This document shows positions 16,293 to 25,167 of a DNA stretch of 52,983 nt, in pieces; position 1 is the first letter of the stretch; the number at the start of each line of letters is the position of its first letter. The notes under the pieces were generated by a model. The model had not been told where the DNA came from. It was given only the letters and a program-made list of their open reading frames with translations, and did not search any database. Origin of the DNA: an uncultured Thermoanaerobaculum sp. (GTDB lineage Bacteria; Acidobacteriota; Thermoanaerobaculia; Thermoanaerobaculales; Thermoanaerobaculaceae); the NCBI GenBank assembly GCA_937934115.1, contig CALHAH010000046.1, positions 1 to 52,983 of the forward strand, in the 5' to 3' direction. Both the position numbers and the translations under genes were made by a program.

Positions 16293-16919
16293 CTAGTTCA
16301 AAGACTTTTCCGCAAGCGGCCGCAGACCCAAAAGCAGCGCTGTTTCTTCTGGCAACGCCCAAAACACCAAGAGGATGGGCAAACCGTACAGCGCTGCCAA
16401 ACTCAAAAAGAAGCGCAGGACCCCCCAGAGGGCCCGGGAAAGAGGCGAGTAATTCTCCAAGCTCCAGGGACCCAACTGGCTGGCGTAAAACCACTGCGCT
16501 TCCGCCACCAGGGTCAACACATGGGCAGCGGCAAGCCAAGCAAAAGCTTTAACCACCCGCCAGCGAGCCTTTCGCGAAGAAGCCAAGGCCCAGCCCAGGG
16601 CAAAATAGGGAACGATGTTGGCATGCACCTGCACCAAGGGGATCTGCAGCCACCCGGAATCCGGTCGAAAATCCCGACGACCAATCACCACATTGTTTCC
16701 TTGAGCTTCCAGCACCGGCGCAGGTGAAAATGACACGATACGCGTAAGTCCCTGCGCTACCCAACTCACAGCCGCACCGTAAGGCGCTTTGAGCACCAAC
16801 CATACCAGCAACACAACACCGACAGCCAGCAGCAAGCGCCGCAAAAAGCGCTTGCGAAGGATTTTCAGTTTTTCGGCGTCTGACCTTTCAGCTTTTGTGG
16901 CTTTTGATCCCTTACCCAC
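16293..16919 (-). CDS. Exosortase H-associated membrane protein
   Basis: 208 residues from GTG 16919. That start overlaps the xrtH stop by 8 nt and has AGGAG upstream; the frame is open further, but only inside xrtH. After a Lys/Arg-rich N-terminus come a transmembrane segment (about 28-45), a periplasmic loop of about 80 residues and three or four further hydrophobic segments. Known exosortase H loci carry a dedicated companion membrane protein next to the sortase; position, size and topology fit that family. The biochemical role of the companion is not established. It could take part in substrate recognition or in the step after cleavage. Confidence 0.65.
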   Translation of the reverse strand: MGKGSKATKAERSDAEKLKILRKRFLRRLLLAVGVVLLVWLVLKAPYGAAVSWVAQGLTRIVSFSPAPVLEAQGNNVVIGRRDFRPDSGWLQIPLVQVHANIVPYFALGWALASSRKARWRVVKAFAWLAAAHVLTLVAEAQWFYASQLGPWSLENYSPLSRALWGVLRFFLSLAALYGLPILLVFWALPEETALLLGLRPLAEKSLN

Positions 16920-17457
16920 GGCGCTCCTGCCCCCAAGCCACGGTGATTGCCCGGCGCTGACCGTACTGTGCCCACACGACAAGCATCGCTACGGCCAAAA
17001 CCACAATGACCACCTGCCAAACCACGTTGTGAAAGGCCGAAAACCACTCCCGCTTTAGTATCCCCAGCCCAAAAAGCGAAAGCACCCGCACCAAGTTCAC
17101 CACGTGAATCACCAAAAGACCCATGACCACGCCCACAGCCTTCCAGCGCCAGCGGGAGGGGAAAGCTAAAATGCCGGAAAGAAGCACAATGCTGGCTTCA
17201 AGCCCATTGCAGCCGTTGTAAATGGCCACGGAAAAGCGTGGTGACGTGAGTGTTAACCCCACCGCTTGCGCGTTCACCCCGAACCATCGCAGGACCACGG
17301 CCGCTTCCCGCGCAATGAACGTGGTATAGGGGACGACCATGTGGTCGTTAACGGGTTTCCACGCCAGCGCCAAAAACAAAACCGCCAGCCAAAGCCCAAA
17401 CATCAACACAAATCGGCTTCCCGGATGCTGCCAAAGCTGCACAAGCCCTTTTCTCAT
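16912..17457 (-). CDS. xrtH: Exosortase H (IPTLxxWG-CTERM-specific transpeptidase)
   Basis: 181 residues, polytopic. The exosortase/archaeosortase catalytic triad is visible: Cys83 in YNGCNGLEA, Arg124 in NLVRVLSLFG and His143 in FSAFHNVVW, each at the edge of a membrane segment. By family the enzyme cleaves C-terminal sorting signals of exported proteins at the inner membrane, probably passing them to a surface anchor. The subtype is called mainly from context: the next upstream gene on the same strand encodes a protein ending in an IPTLxxWG signal. ATG 17457 is preceded by TAAACT exactly 6 nt upstream and no ribosome-binding site, so the mRNA may be leaderless. The short length without extra domains agrees with XrtH. 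Confidence 0.85.
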   Translation of the reverse strand: MRKGLVQLWQHPGSRFVLMFGLWLAVLFLALAWKPVNDHMVVPYTTFIAREAAVVLRWFGVNAQAVGLTLTSPRFSVAIYNGCNGLEASIVLLSGILAFPSRWRWKAVGVVMGLLVIHVVNLVRVLSLFGLGILKREWFSAFHNVVWQVVIVVLAVAMLVVWAQYGQRRAITVAWGQERRG

Positions 17458-17463
17458 GCTTTG

Positions 17464-17469
17464 AGTTTA
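17464..17469 (-). promoter_or_regulatory. Putative -10 box of the xrtH transcript
   Basis: TAAACT at 17469-17464 followed by CAAAGC and the ATG. The 6-nt spacing would place the transcription start at the start codon. This suggests that xrtH is transcribed apart from the substrate gene, 260 bp upstream. That 260-bp gap (17458-17717) otherwise holds only short GC-rich hairpins and no gene. Confidence 0.4.
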
Positions 17470-17717
17470 ACACCCGGCGAAGGGACCCTATCGTGGACCG
17501 CTCGCGACTGGTCCCCCGGCCCCCAAGCCTTCACGAACACCCGGGGGCTTGCCTGCGCGCGCCGAGGAAGCGCAAAAGTGGCGGCCCCACAGAAAACAAA
17601 ATGTGGCACCCGCCCTGGGCGCGGGTTTTGAAAAAAAGAGCCAAGAGCCGCGGCAAAGCGGCGGTGCCACACTACTCACGGCTTGCAGCAAAACACCAGC
17701 AGCCTGGGCCTCGCTTT

Positions 17718-19217
17718 TTACGAGGCACACATGGGCCGCAAAAGCAGGAGTCCGGCGCCAGCCATGAGCACGATAAGCACGAAAAGCCCCCAATCACCCA
17801 ACGTGGGGATGGGCTCTTGTTGCTGCGCCGTGACCACCAGTTGCGCGGTGTCACAGCCACTTAAGGCACAGACGCGGTAGGCCACCACACAGGAACCAAC
17901 AGCGGGCACCTGAAACGTGGCCACCCCGGTGGTGGGGTTTATGCTGGCGCTGGCACAGGTGGTGGAACCCAGCAGCGTGAACGTGGCGCCTGGCGGTAGG
18001 CTGCCGGTCCCAAATTGGTCGTTGCTGCCCACATTAAAGGAGCCAGTGCTGCCCGCGGGCAAGCTCACCGCGTCATCCAAAGCATCCACCAATGGCACTG
18101 GCGGCGTTGTGGTGGCGGTGTTGTTGCTGGGGTTGTTGTCAAAATCCGCGCTGGCCGTTACGGTAAAGGTCACCTGGGTGGCAGGCGTATCAACCCCTCC
18201 TTGACTTCCCGGAGCGGTGAAATCGTAGGTGCACATGATGCTGTTGGTAGCCGGTAAAAGGGCCACAGGCACAGGGGGGGAGCAGTTTACGTTGCTCACC
18301 GCACCAACTGAAGCCGCAAGGGAACAGGACGCGTTTACCGCGTCGCCAGGACCGTTGTTGGTGCACGAAAAGGTAAGACCCGAGTACATGGTGCCGGGCC
18401 CGAGGCTCGGTGGCAAGGAACCCAAAAACGCCTCCACGTCGTAAGCAATTTCGAAGTTGTGATCAATGCTGGCCGCCCCAGGTGTGTTACTGGCTACCAC
18501 GACGTTGTCCACGGCCCCAAGAAAACTGGGCGAAGGCCCAGGCCAACCTGACCCCACGCCAACGCTTACCCCCAAAACCAGGCTCGCGCCGCTGAGCACG
18601 GGAAAACCGGGAGCAGAAGGGTACGACCCCGACTGATAATCGGCGAGAGTGCGGTTAAAGATGTAATCCGGGCCCACACCTATCCACCAGAGCCAAAGCA
18701 CGGTGGAACCAGTAATACTGTCGGTTACCCACGTGTTTGTGGGAGCGGCAGGGCAACCCGGGACGTTGTAACAGCGCTCGTAAATGAGGTAGACGATGTC
18801 GTTGGTGGTAGCGGTGTTGCCGTCGGCGTCCACGATAAGGCGCAAGGCCGGGTGTAACCAGTTGGACACCACCGAGGCGCTGTCCCGGTACCAGTCGTAG
18901 CGCACGGTACCCAGCTGTCCCAGCAACCCGAAACTGGTTGCAGGTACAAATTCCCAGTCCGCCTTACCGCCGTTGGAGGTATTGGCCCCCAAGGAGAACC
19001 ACACCGAGCCGTTGCCACTTCGTGGGTAATTTGTGGTGATGCCCACGCTACCGTCTAAACGGACGTTGCGCCGCATCCACAGGTCGAAAGCCGGCGGATC
19101 AGAAACCAGCGTGGCCCCTGGGTTGTGGAGAACACCTGTGGGGGTCGTAATCACGATGGCATGGCCAGCAGAGGTACTCAGCACCAAACCAATAAACACT
19201 CGCCCTATTGGCTTCAT
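17718..19217 (-). CDS. Exported protein with IPTL-CTERM sorting signal
   Basis: 499 residues. The N-terminal signal peptide (MKPIGRVFIGLVLSTSAGHA) is followed by a domain of about 250 residues with many Ser, Gly, Asn and Trp. Next is a DUF11-like region (about 275-370: FSCTNNGPGDAVNASC, NPSNNTATT) typical of surface proteins, then a Cys-bearing beta domain (about 380-460). The C-terminus is EPIPTLGDWG (about 468-477), a hydrophobic helix and a short tail with one Arg: the tripartite IPTLxxWG-CTERM signal read by exosortase H. Cysteines come in pairs and suggest disulfides. It is expected to be cleaved after export and anchored at or released from the surface. Its own job is unknown. Confidence 0.85.
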   Translation of the reverse strand: MKPIGRVFIGLVLSTSAGHAIVITTPTGVLHNPGATLVSDPPAFDLWMRRNVRLDGSVGITTNYPRSGNGSVWFSLGANTSNGGKADWEFVPATSFGLLGQLGTVRYDWYRDSASVVSNWLHPALRLIVDADGNTATTNDIVYLIYERCYNVPGCPAAPTNTWVTDSITGSTVLWLWWIGVGPDYIFNRTLADYQSGSYPSAPGFPVLSGASLVLGVSVGVGSGWPGPSPSFLGAVDNVVVASNTPGAASIDHNFEIAYDVEAFLGSLPPSLGPGTMYSGLTFSCTNNGPGDAVNASCSLAASVGAVSNVNCSPPVPVALLPATNSIMCTYDFTAPGSQGGVDTPATQVTFTVTASADFDNNPSNNTATTTPPVPLVDALDDAVSLPAGSTGSFNVGSNDQFGTGSLPPGATFTLLGSTTCASASINPTTGVATFQVPAVGSCVVAYRVCALSGCDTAQLVVTAQQQEPIPTLGDWGLFVLIVLMAGAGLLLLRPMCAS

Positions 19218-19242
19218 AACAGGTCGCCCTTTCCCGATACAG

Positions 19243-19272
19243 ATTCTAAAAACTCTGTTCAGCTACAGTCAA
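19243..19272 (-). promoter_or_regulatory. Sigma-70-type promoter of the IPTL-CTERM gene
   Basis: TTGACT (19272-19267), an 18-bp spacer and TAGAAT (19248-19243), five of six matches in each box. The start site would fall near 19236 and give a leader of about 20 nt carrying a GGGAAAGGG purine stretch before ATG 19217. It is the best-formed promoter in the window. Confidence 0.65.
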
Positions 19273-19354
19273 GCGATCTGGCGCACCAACTCCAGCCCCT
19301 GGAGCAAGCCGGCACCAACAAGCCCCCAGAACCCTGCGTTCCCATGTCCCCCCC

Positions 19355-19386
19355 AAAAAAACGCCCCGGGACCAAGCCCGGGGCGT
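19355..19386 (-). terminator. Strong rho-independent terminator of the bamA-tricorn operon
   Basis: A perfect 10-bp GC-rich stem (19361-19370 with 19377-19386), a 6-nt loop and, on the minus strand, seven T residues. It lies 20 nt past the tricorn-like gene stop and separates it from the IPTL-CTERM gene. Confidence 0.9.
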
Positions 19387-19405
19387 CAACAAAACACGAA
19401 TGGGC

Positions 19406-22400
19406 TTACTTGGTCTTCACCGGATCAGGTGGACGCTGGGGCAACCTGCGGGGCTCCTTTTGCATCTTGTCCAAAAGGTACGCTACTGCCCTTTCCAACT
19501 GGTTGTCCTTGCCGGCAATGACCGAAGCGGGGTCGTTTTCCACTGCAATGTCCGGGTCCACCCCGTGGCCCTCAATGATCCATGAACCGTCTACGTCGTT
19601 GGTGCCTTGTTCCGGAACAAAAACTTGCCCGCCATCAATAAGCGGCCCATGCGATGAAATCCCCACCACACCGCCCCAGGAGCGCTTGCCAATGAGGGGG
19701 CCAAGACCTGCTTTGCGGAACATATGCGGGAAAATGTCGCCGTCGGAAGCCGAAGTTTCGTTCAGAAGACAGGCCATGTGCCCGTAAAACACCGTGTAAG
19801 GATAGGTCCGGGCTTGGTCGCCACGGTTACCAAAACGCGTACCCAAAAGCTTGTTGTCCAGCCGCTCAATGATCCACTGCGAGACGTTGCCCCCGCCGTT
19901 GGAGCGCACGTCAACAATCAAGCCTTCCTTGCGAATTTGCGGGTAGTACCACTTGATGAACTCGTAAATGCCGTCGGCACCCATGTCCGGGATATGCACG
20001 TATCCAATGCGACCGCTGGAAAGGGCCGCCACCTTTTCGCGGTTTTCTTTGACCCACTCGAAGTAAAGCAGGTTCGACTCATCAAAAATGGGCTTAAAGG
20101 TGACCTTGCGCGCCCCTTCCCAGCTGGGCCTGTCGTTGAGGGTAAGGGTCACCGGATCTTTCTTGTGCTGCAGGAGGCGGTACACGTTGTCGTCCGCCCG
20201 CAGTTCTACGCCGTCCACCGCCAGCACGTAGTCCCCAACCCGCGCATCCACGCCCACTTCCGCCAAGGGTGCGCGGTATTTTTCGTCAAAGGGATCGCCG
20301 GTGAAGATCTTGGTGATGCGATAACGGCCAGCCTTGGCATCAAGGGCAAACCGCGCCCCGGGGAGGGCCACCTGCGGCCTTTCGGGAATTTCAAAGTCGC
20401 CACCTTGAATGTAGGCGTGGCCCACGTTGAGCTCGGAAACCATTTCTCCCAGGAGGTAGTTCAAGTCACTACGATGCTTGACGTAGGGCAAAAGCTTTTC
20501 GTACTGCTGGCCAATGGCTTTCCAGTCGTAGCCGTGCATGTTGCGCACGTAAAAGAAATCGCGAAAGCGGCGCCACACCTCACGGAAGATTTGCGCCCAC
20601 TCTTCCTGCGGCACCCTGTAAACCTTAAGGTCTGCAGTGGAAACGGTCTTGGATTCCTTGGCTTGCGGTTTGACGTCGTAAACCTTGTACGTCTTTCCCT
20701 GCTGCACCAGAACCTTTTTCCCGTCGCCGGATACGGCATAAGCCGCCACATCGTCCACCAAAAGTGACTCCTCCCGCTTTTTCAGGTCGTAGATGTACAA
20801 GCCCGGTTTGGCATAGGAATCACGACCGTAAAAGGGAGCACCGCGCTTCACGTACAACAGGTAGCCCGGAACCACCGAAAGCCCGTCGTAGTTTTCACCC
20901 ACCAAGGGCACTGGCACCACCCGTTGCCCTAGTCCTTGGAAATCCACCACCACTTTCGGCAGTTTTTTCTCAGCTTGAACCTTGTCCTTCTCACCCTTTT
21001 TTTCGCCCTCTTTCTCGCCGGCTTCTCCTTTGTCTTTGTTGTTCTTGTCGCCGTCGATCTTTACTTCGTCAGACTCCGGTGGAAAGGGGTGCTTGCCGTC
21101 TTTCTTGAGCACCAGCGCGTAAATCCTGGTCATGCGGTTGCCCGCAAAGTTCCACTCTACCTGCGAAATCTGCGGTGCAAACTCCCGCGTGGAAAGGAAA
21201 TACAAGTAATGGCCTTCGGGGTCCCACACCGGTTGCCTTTCGTCGAAAAGGTCATCGGTGACGCGGTACATTTTTTTCTCCTGCAAGCTGTAAATGTAAA
21301 GGGATCGGTTTTCGTTGGGATCACTCAAAGAAAAGGCCAAGAACTGACCGTCCGGAGAAAAGCTATAGTCCCTCACGCGCGAGCGCTGGTCCTGGGCAAT
21401 GACCTCATAGGATTTCTTGGCCACGTCCAAGAGGTAAACCTTCCCATCCTTGTCGGCAAAGGCTAGGTGGGTGCCGGTGGGGGACCATTCCGGTGCGTAC
21501 AGCATCGCCGTAAGGCCCTTGGTGATCTGCACCGGCCTTTCGGAGCCATCCTGGGCTACCAAGTACACGTTTTCCTCACCATCGGCATCGGACACAAACG
21601 CCACGTACTTGCCATCGGGGGACCACCGCGCCCATTTGTCGTGAGCGCCGGAGGTTTGCGTAAGGTTGCGGGTGGGCCCTTTCTCCACCGGCACCGTAAA
21701 CACATCCCCACGGGCCACAAAAAGAGCGCGCTCCCCCCCCGGACTCAAAGCAAAATCTTCCACGTTTTTGTCGGCCCGATACCAGGACGGCCGCGCGGCC
21801 AAGCCATCGTCGGGGACCGTGATGGGGATGCTGCGGTCCTCGCGGGTTTGCGTGTCGAAAAGCCGCAACTCCCCACCCAGTTCATAAACGATGAAGCGTT
21901 GGTTATCCGAGGAAGCCCAACGCACATCCCACGTGTGGGAATGGGTACATTGCTCGGTGGCCTGGGTCTTGGGATCGAAGCTATAGAGGTTTAAGGTGCC
22001 ATCGCGGTCAGAAACGAAGTAAATCTTGTCCCCAATCCACATGGGGTCCCGCTCGGTGCGCTTGCTGGGAGAAACTGGGGTTAACGCTAAGGTGGCTAAA
22101 TCCACGATATACAAATCCTGCGCCCAGCCACCCTCGTACCTTTTCCAAGTGCGAAAGTCGCGGAACAAGGGCGAGTAAACCATTTTCTTGCCGTCGGGGG
22201 AAAAATCACCGGCCCCTGCCGTGGGCATGGGCAGCTTCTGGGGTAAGCCACCAGTGCGTTTCACGGTGTAGAGGGCAGTTTCCGTGCGCCCGCCATCGGC
22301 GTCCATGAAGCTGCGGAAAAGCACGGCGCTGCCGTCTGGCGTCCAGCCGTACACCTGGTTGTCATACCCGTGGCGCGGTGCCAACGGTCCGCGTGCCGGG

Positions 22401-22705
22401 TAATGGGTGAGCTGTTTGGGCTCCCCACCCTGGGAAGGGATCACGTACACCTGCTCGTCCCCGTCGTACTGGCCGGTAAAGGCAATCCACTGACCATCGG
22501 GGGAAAACTTGGGGAAAAGCTCCTGCCCCGGGTGCGCGGTCAGCCGCACCGCAGTCCCGCCAGCCACCGGAGCTTTCCACAGGTCTCCCGCGTAGCAAAA
22601 CACCACTTCCCCACCGTGTACATCCGGGAAGCGCAAAAGCTTGGTCTGGGCCCACAATACATGGGGTAAAAGGCAAAGCGCAAAAAGAAAACCCCAACGC
22701 CGCAT
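19406..22705 (-). CDS. Tricorn-like S41 serine protease, exported
   Basis: 1099 residues from ATG 22705, which has AGGAGG 5 nt upstream; GTG 22711 overlaps that site. A signal peptide ends near LLPHVLWAQ. The first 550 residues or so carry TolB/PD40 propeller repeats (for example FPKFSPDGQWIAFTG and RWSPDGKYVAFVSDADGEEN). Next comes a highly charged Lys/Glu insert (about 560-600), a second propeller part, a core helical domain, a PDZ domain (YVLAVDGVELRADDN, about 850-920) and the S41 peptidase domain. That domain has GLIVDVRSNGGG and the nucleophile block NETSASDGDIFPH. Tricorn degrades peptides released by larger proteases. Here the protein is exported, so it would act on periplasmic peptides. 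It follows bamA in an apparent operon and ends at a strong terminator. Confidence 0.9.
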   Translation of the reverse strand: MRRWGFLFALCLLPHVLWAQTKLLRFPDVHGGEVVFCYAGDLWKAPVAGGTAVRLTAHPGQELFPKFSPDGQWIAFTGQYDGDEQVYVIPSQGGEPKQLTHYPARGPLAPRHGYDNQVYGWTPDGSAVLFRSFMDADGGRTETALYTVKRTGGLPQKLPMPTAGAGDFSPDGKKMVYSPLFRDFRTWKRYEGGWAQDLYIVDLATLALTPVSPSKRTERDPMWIGDKIYFVSDRDGTLNLYSFDPKTQATEQCTHSHTWDVRWASSDNQRFIVYELGGELRLFDTQTREDRSIPITVPDDGLAARPSWYRADKNVEDFALSPGGERALFVARGDVFTVPVEKGPTRNLTQTSGAHDKWARWSPDGKYVAFVSDADGEENVYLVAQDGSERPVQITKGLTAMLYAPEWSPTGTHLAFADKDGKVYLLDVAKKSYEVIAQDQRSRVRDYSFSPDGQFLAFSLSDPNENRSLYIYSLQEKKMYRVTDDLFDERQPVWDPEGHYLYFLSTREFAPQISQVEWNFAGNRMTRIYALVLKKDGKHPFPPESDEVKIDGDKNNKDKGEAGEKEGEKKGEKDKVQAEKKLPKVVVDFQGLGQRVVPVPLVGENYDGLSVVPGYLLYVKRGAPFYGRDSYAKPGLYIYDLKKREESLLVDDVAAYAVSGDGKKVLVQQGKTYKVYDVKPQAKESKTVSTADLKVYRVPQEEWAQIFREVWRRFRDFFYVRNMHGYDWKAIGQQYEKLLPYVKHRSDLNYLLGEMVSELNVGHAYIQGGDFEIPERPQVALPGARFALDAKAGRYRITKIFTGDPFDEKYRAPLAEVGVDARVGDYVLAVDGVELRADDNVYRLLQHKKDPVTLTLNDRPSWEGARKVTFKPIFDESNLLYFEWVKENREKVAALSSGRIGYVHIPDMGADGIYEFIKWYYPQIRKEGLIVDVRSNGGGNVSQWIIERLDNKLLGTRFGNRGDQARTYPYTVFYGHMACLLNETSASDGDIFPHMFRKAGLGPLIGKRSWGGVVGISSHGPLIDGGQVFVPEQGTNDVDGSWIIEGHGVDPDIAVENDPASVIAGKDNQLERAVAYLLDKMQKEPRRLPQRPPDPVKTK

Positions 22706-22764
22706 GGTCACCTCCTGTGGTTTTTACGTTTCCCCAGACCTGAGGTTGCAGGTCCCTCCGGGTG

Positions 22765-25167
22765 CTAAAAAGTGGTTCCTATGGAGAACTGGAAATCCGA
22801 GCGTTTCTCGTCGGGGAAGGGTTTGAGGTTGACACCGTAAATGAAGCGTAAAGGCGCTTGGAAGATGGGTAAGGTGATACGCAGCTCCGCCCCTGCTGCA
22901 TAGCGCAAAAGCCCCAACTGCCAGCCTTGCAGCTCGTGCCACGTATTCCCCATATCCGCAAAAAGAATGAACTTCAGGGGGCCACCAAGCTTAATTTGGT
23001 ACTCCAAGTTGAGCTGCAGGTAGCGGTCGCCACCCATGCGCGAACCGTTGGGGGTGAGGAAAAAGTCACCGTTGGCCTTTCGTGGCACCACCGAATAGTA
23101 CGAAAACCCCCGCAGCGAGCGTTCCCCCCCGAGAAAGTAACGGTCGTAAAGGGGGATTCGTGAGCCGTTAAAGGGACGAATCCACCCACCCTCTACGTTG
23201 GCTGCGACAATGTAACGTCGGGATAGCGGGTGGAAAACGGAAAAACCCAGTTCCGGCCGCACGTAGTTAAAATCTCCCCCAAGGATGCCCCCGGCAGTGC
23301 GAAACCTGACGTAGTAGCTCACCCCTTGGTTGGGATCAAATGGGTCATCGCGAGAGTCAAAGCCAAAGGCCGGTGTAATGGCTGAGGTGACGCCGCTGGC
23401 TTCCTCAAAGTAAAGGGCAGGCGCCGGCATACCCGGGTACGGCGGTGGTAATGGACGGCGGTGGGGGCTACGTGGCTCCCCACCTGCGGGGACCGTGCGC
23501 ACCACCGCAAATTTGGCAAAGACGTCTTCGAAACCGTAACTTAAGGAAAAGGTGCCAAAATCCCCAACGCTCACGCCCCAGACCGCCGAGAGTCCTTTGG
23601 CGTCGCGGTTTTGCGTGAGCAAGTCGTAGCTGGTCTTGTAAATGGAGCCCCCGATGAACATGCGCTTGTCCAAAAAGTAAGGCTCGGAAAACGAAAGGGA
23701 ATAGGTGTCCGCCCGGGTACCGCTTTGCACCGCCACACCCAAGGTTTCGCCTCGGCCCAAGAAGTTTCTGGTGTTAAACATGAACTGCAGGAAAAAGCGG
23801 TCCAGCTCCGAATAACCCGCACCAAACTGGATATCGGTGCGACCCACCTCTTGGCCCTTGATGGTAACGTTGACCAGCCGGTTTTCCTGATCGAAATCAA
23901 AGGCCACCGGGTCCTCGGTAAGCTTGAAGTACCCCAGCTGGTTGACCTTGAAAAGCGAGCGCTTGAAGGCGGTCATGTTCATGAAGTCACCTTCAAAAAG
24001 CCGAAATTCCCTGCGCAACACCTTGTCTTGGGTCTTGACGTTGCCGGAAAACTCCAGCCTCCCCAGTCGCCAGCGATCCCCTTCAAAAACCTGAATCACC
24101 ACATCCAGTTCGTCTTCCGTGCCCTCGCGAGTGCGGAGGATTTGGCTGGTGTACGCGTAAATATAGCCCCTTGACTGATACAGCGTCCGCACCGCCTCGT
24201 TGCCAGCCTCCACCTGTGAGTAGTTGTACGTGGAGCCCAGTTTCACCTCGTAAAGCTTACGCAGTTTTTCCTCCTCAAACACCGTGGCGCCCTCGATTTT
24301 AAGGGAAGCCATGCGGTACTGCCGGCCCTCCTGCACTGGAATGGTTACCACCGTCGTGAACTTTTTCTTCGCTTGGGTGGGAGCATCCGGGTTTTTAGCT
24401 ACCAAGTCCACCTGAGGTTCGCCAATCACCACGTCTTTGTAACCGTGGTTAAGGTAAAGCTTCTTGAGGTTTTCCGAGTCCTCACCCCAGTTTTCCTGGT
24501 TCCAAATGATCTTTTTGCCCCAAGGGCGTAAGAAGCTGCGCTCTTTGATTTTTTTCATGGCGCGACGCAGCCGGGCATCGGAAAACACTTGGTTGCCCTC
24601 AAAGCGGATTTCCCCAATGCGGACCTTAGCCCCTTCGTCAATAACAAAAGTCACCTTGACTTGGTTAGGGCCCACGCTTTCTTGTACCGGCTCAACCGAA
24701 GCCGAAAGGTAGCCTTCCTTGGCGTATTCGTCCAAAATTGTGCGCCGAATGCGGTTAATTTCCGACTGGCGCAACGGCACGTTGCGACGCAGGGAAATAC
24801 CTGCGGTGTCTAGCTTTTCCTTGAGCGTGGAGGTGGCAATTTTTTTGTTGCCCGTAAAGACGTACTCGGCAACCTTGGATCGCTCCTTCACGCTTACAAC
24901 CAGGCGCACGTTGCCGTCAGGAAGGTGTTCCACCTCCACTTTGAGATCTTCCAACAGGCCAGATTCCCAAAAGCGGTGAAAGTTCTTGGCGATGGCCGCC
25001 TCGTCCAAGGCATCACCCACACCCACCCCAAGGTAATACTCCACGGTTTCCTCGGTAACGGTGGTGCCGCCTTCCACGCGAAGCTCTTTGATAACTGGCG
25101 CCGCGGACCAAAGCTTGGGAACCAGGAACACGGGCAACAAACCAAGCACCCACCTCATGCCTCGCAC
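22765..25167 (-). CDS. bamA: Outer membrane protein assembly factor BamA (Omp85 family)
   Basis: 800 residues. A signal peptide (GLLPVFLVPKLWSA) is followed by about five POTRA repeats (roughly 25-440, for example VAEYVFTGNKKIATSTLKEK and IGEIRFEGNQVFSDARLRRA). A 16-strand barrel region follows, with RGFSYYSVVPR as the conserved loop-6 R-G-F motif, and a final Phe after FSIGTT. It inserts beta-barrel proteins into the outer membrane. The clpC stop overlaps ATG 25158 as ATGA. GTG 25167 has AAGGAGG 4 nt upstream, so either start is possible; only the signal-peptide length differs. No skp or ompH follows, as it often does in other phyla; a tricorn-like protease is there instead. Confidence 0.93.
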   Translation of the reverse strand: MRGMRWVLGLLPVFLVPKLWSAAPVIKELRVEGGTTVTEETVEYYLGVGVGDALDEAAIAKNFHRFWESGLLEDLKVEVEHLPDGNVRLVVSVKERSKVAEYVFTGNKKIATSTLKEKLDTAGISLRRNVPLRQSEINRIRRTILDEYAKEGYLSASVEPVQESVGPNQVKVTFVIDEGAKVRIGEIRFEGNQVFSDARLRRAMKKIKERSFLRPWGKKIIWNQENWGEDSENLKKLYLNHGYKDVVIGEPQVDLVAKNPDAPTQAKKKFTTVVTIPVQEGRQYRMASLKIEGATVFEEEKLRKLYEVKLGSTYNYSQVEAGNEAVRTLYQSRGYIYAYTSQILRTREGTEDELDVVIQVFEGDRWRLGRLEFSGNVKTQDKVLRREFRLFEGDFMNMTAFKRSLFKVNQLGYFKLTEDPVAFDFDQENRLVNVTIKGQEVGRTDIQFGAGYSELDRFFLQFMFNTRNFLGRGETLGVAVQSGTRADTYSLSFSEPYFLDKRMFIGGSIYKTSYDLLTQNRDAKGLSAVWGVSVGDFGTFSLSYGFEDVFAKFAVVRTVPAGGEPRSPHRRPLPPPYPGMPAPALYFEEASGVTSAITPAFGFDSRDDPFDPNQGVSYYVRFRTAGGILGGDFNYVRPELGFSVFHPLSRRYIVAANVEGGWIRPFNGSRIPLYDRYFLGGERSLRGFSYYSVVPRKANGDFFLTPNGSRMGGDRYLQLNLEYQIKLGGPLKFILFADMGNTWHELQGWQLGLLRYAAGAELRITLPIFQAPLRFIYGVNLKPFPDEKRSDFQFSIGTTF

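Noticed and set aside
17609-17626. CCCGC/GCGGG hairpin followed by TTTT on the plus strand
   Set aside because: No plus-strand gene ends nearby and on the minus strand there is no T-run, so it has no evident transcript to terminate.
22725-22750. GACCTG/CAGGTC hairpin between bamA and the tricorn-like gene
   Set aside because: Six base pairs and no T-run; the two genes are closely spaced and most likely co-transcribed.
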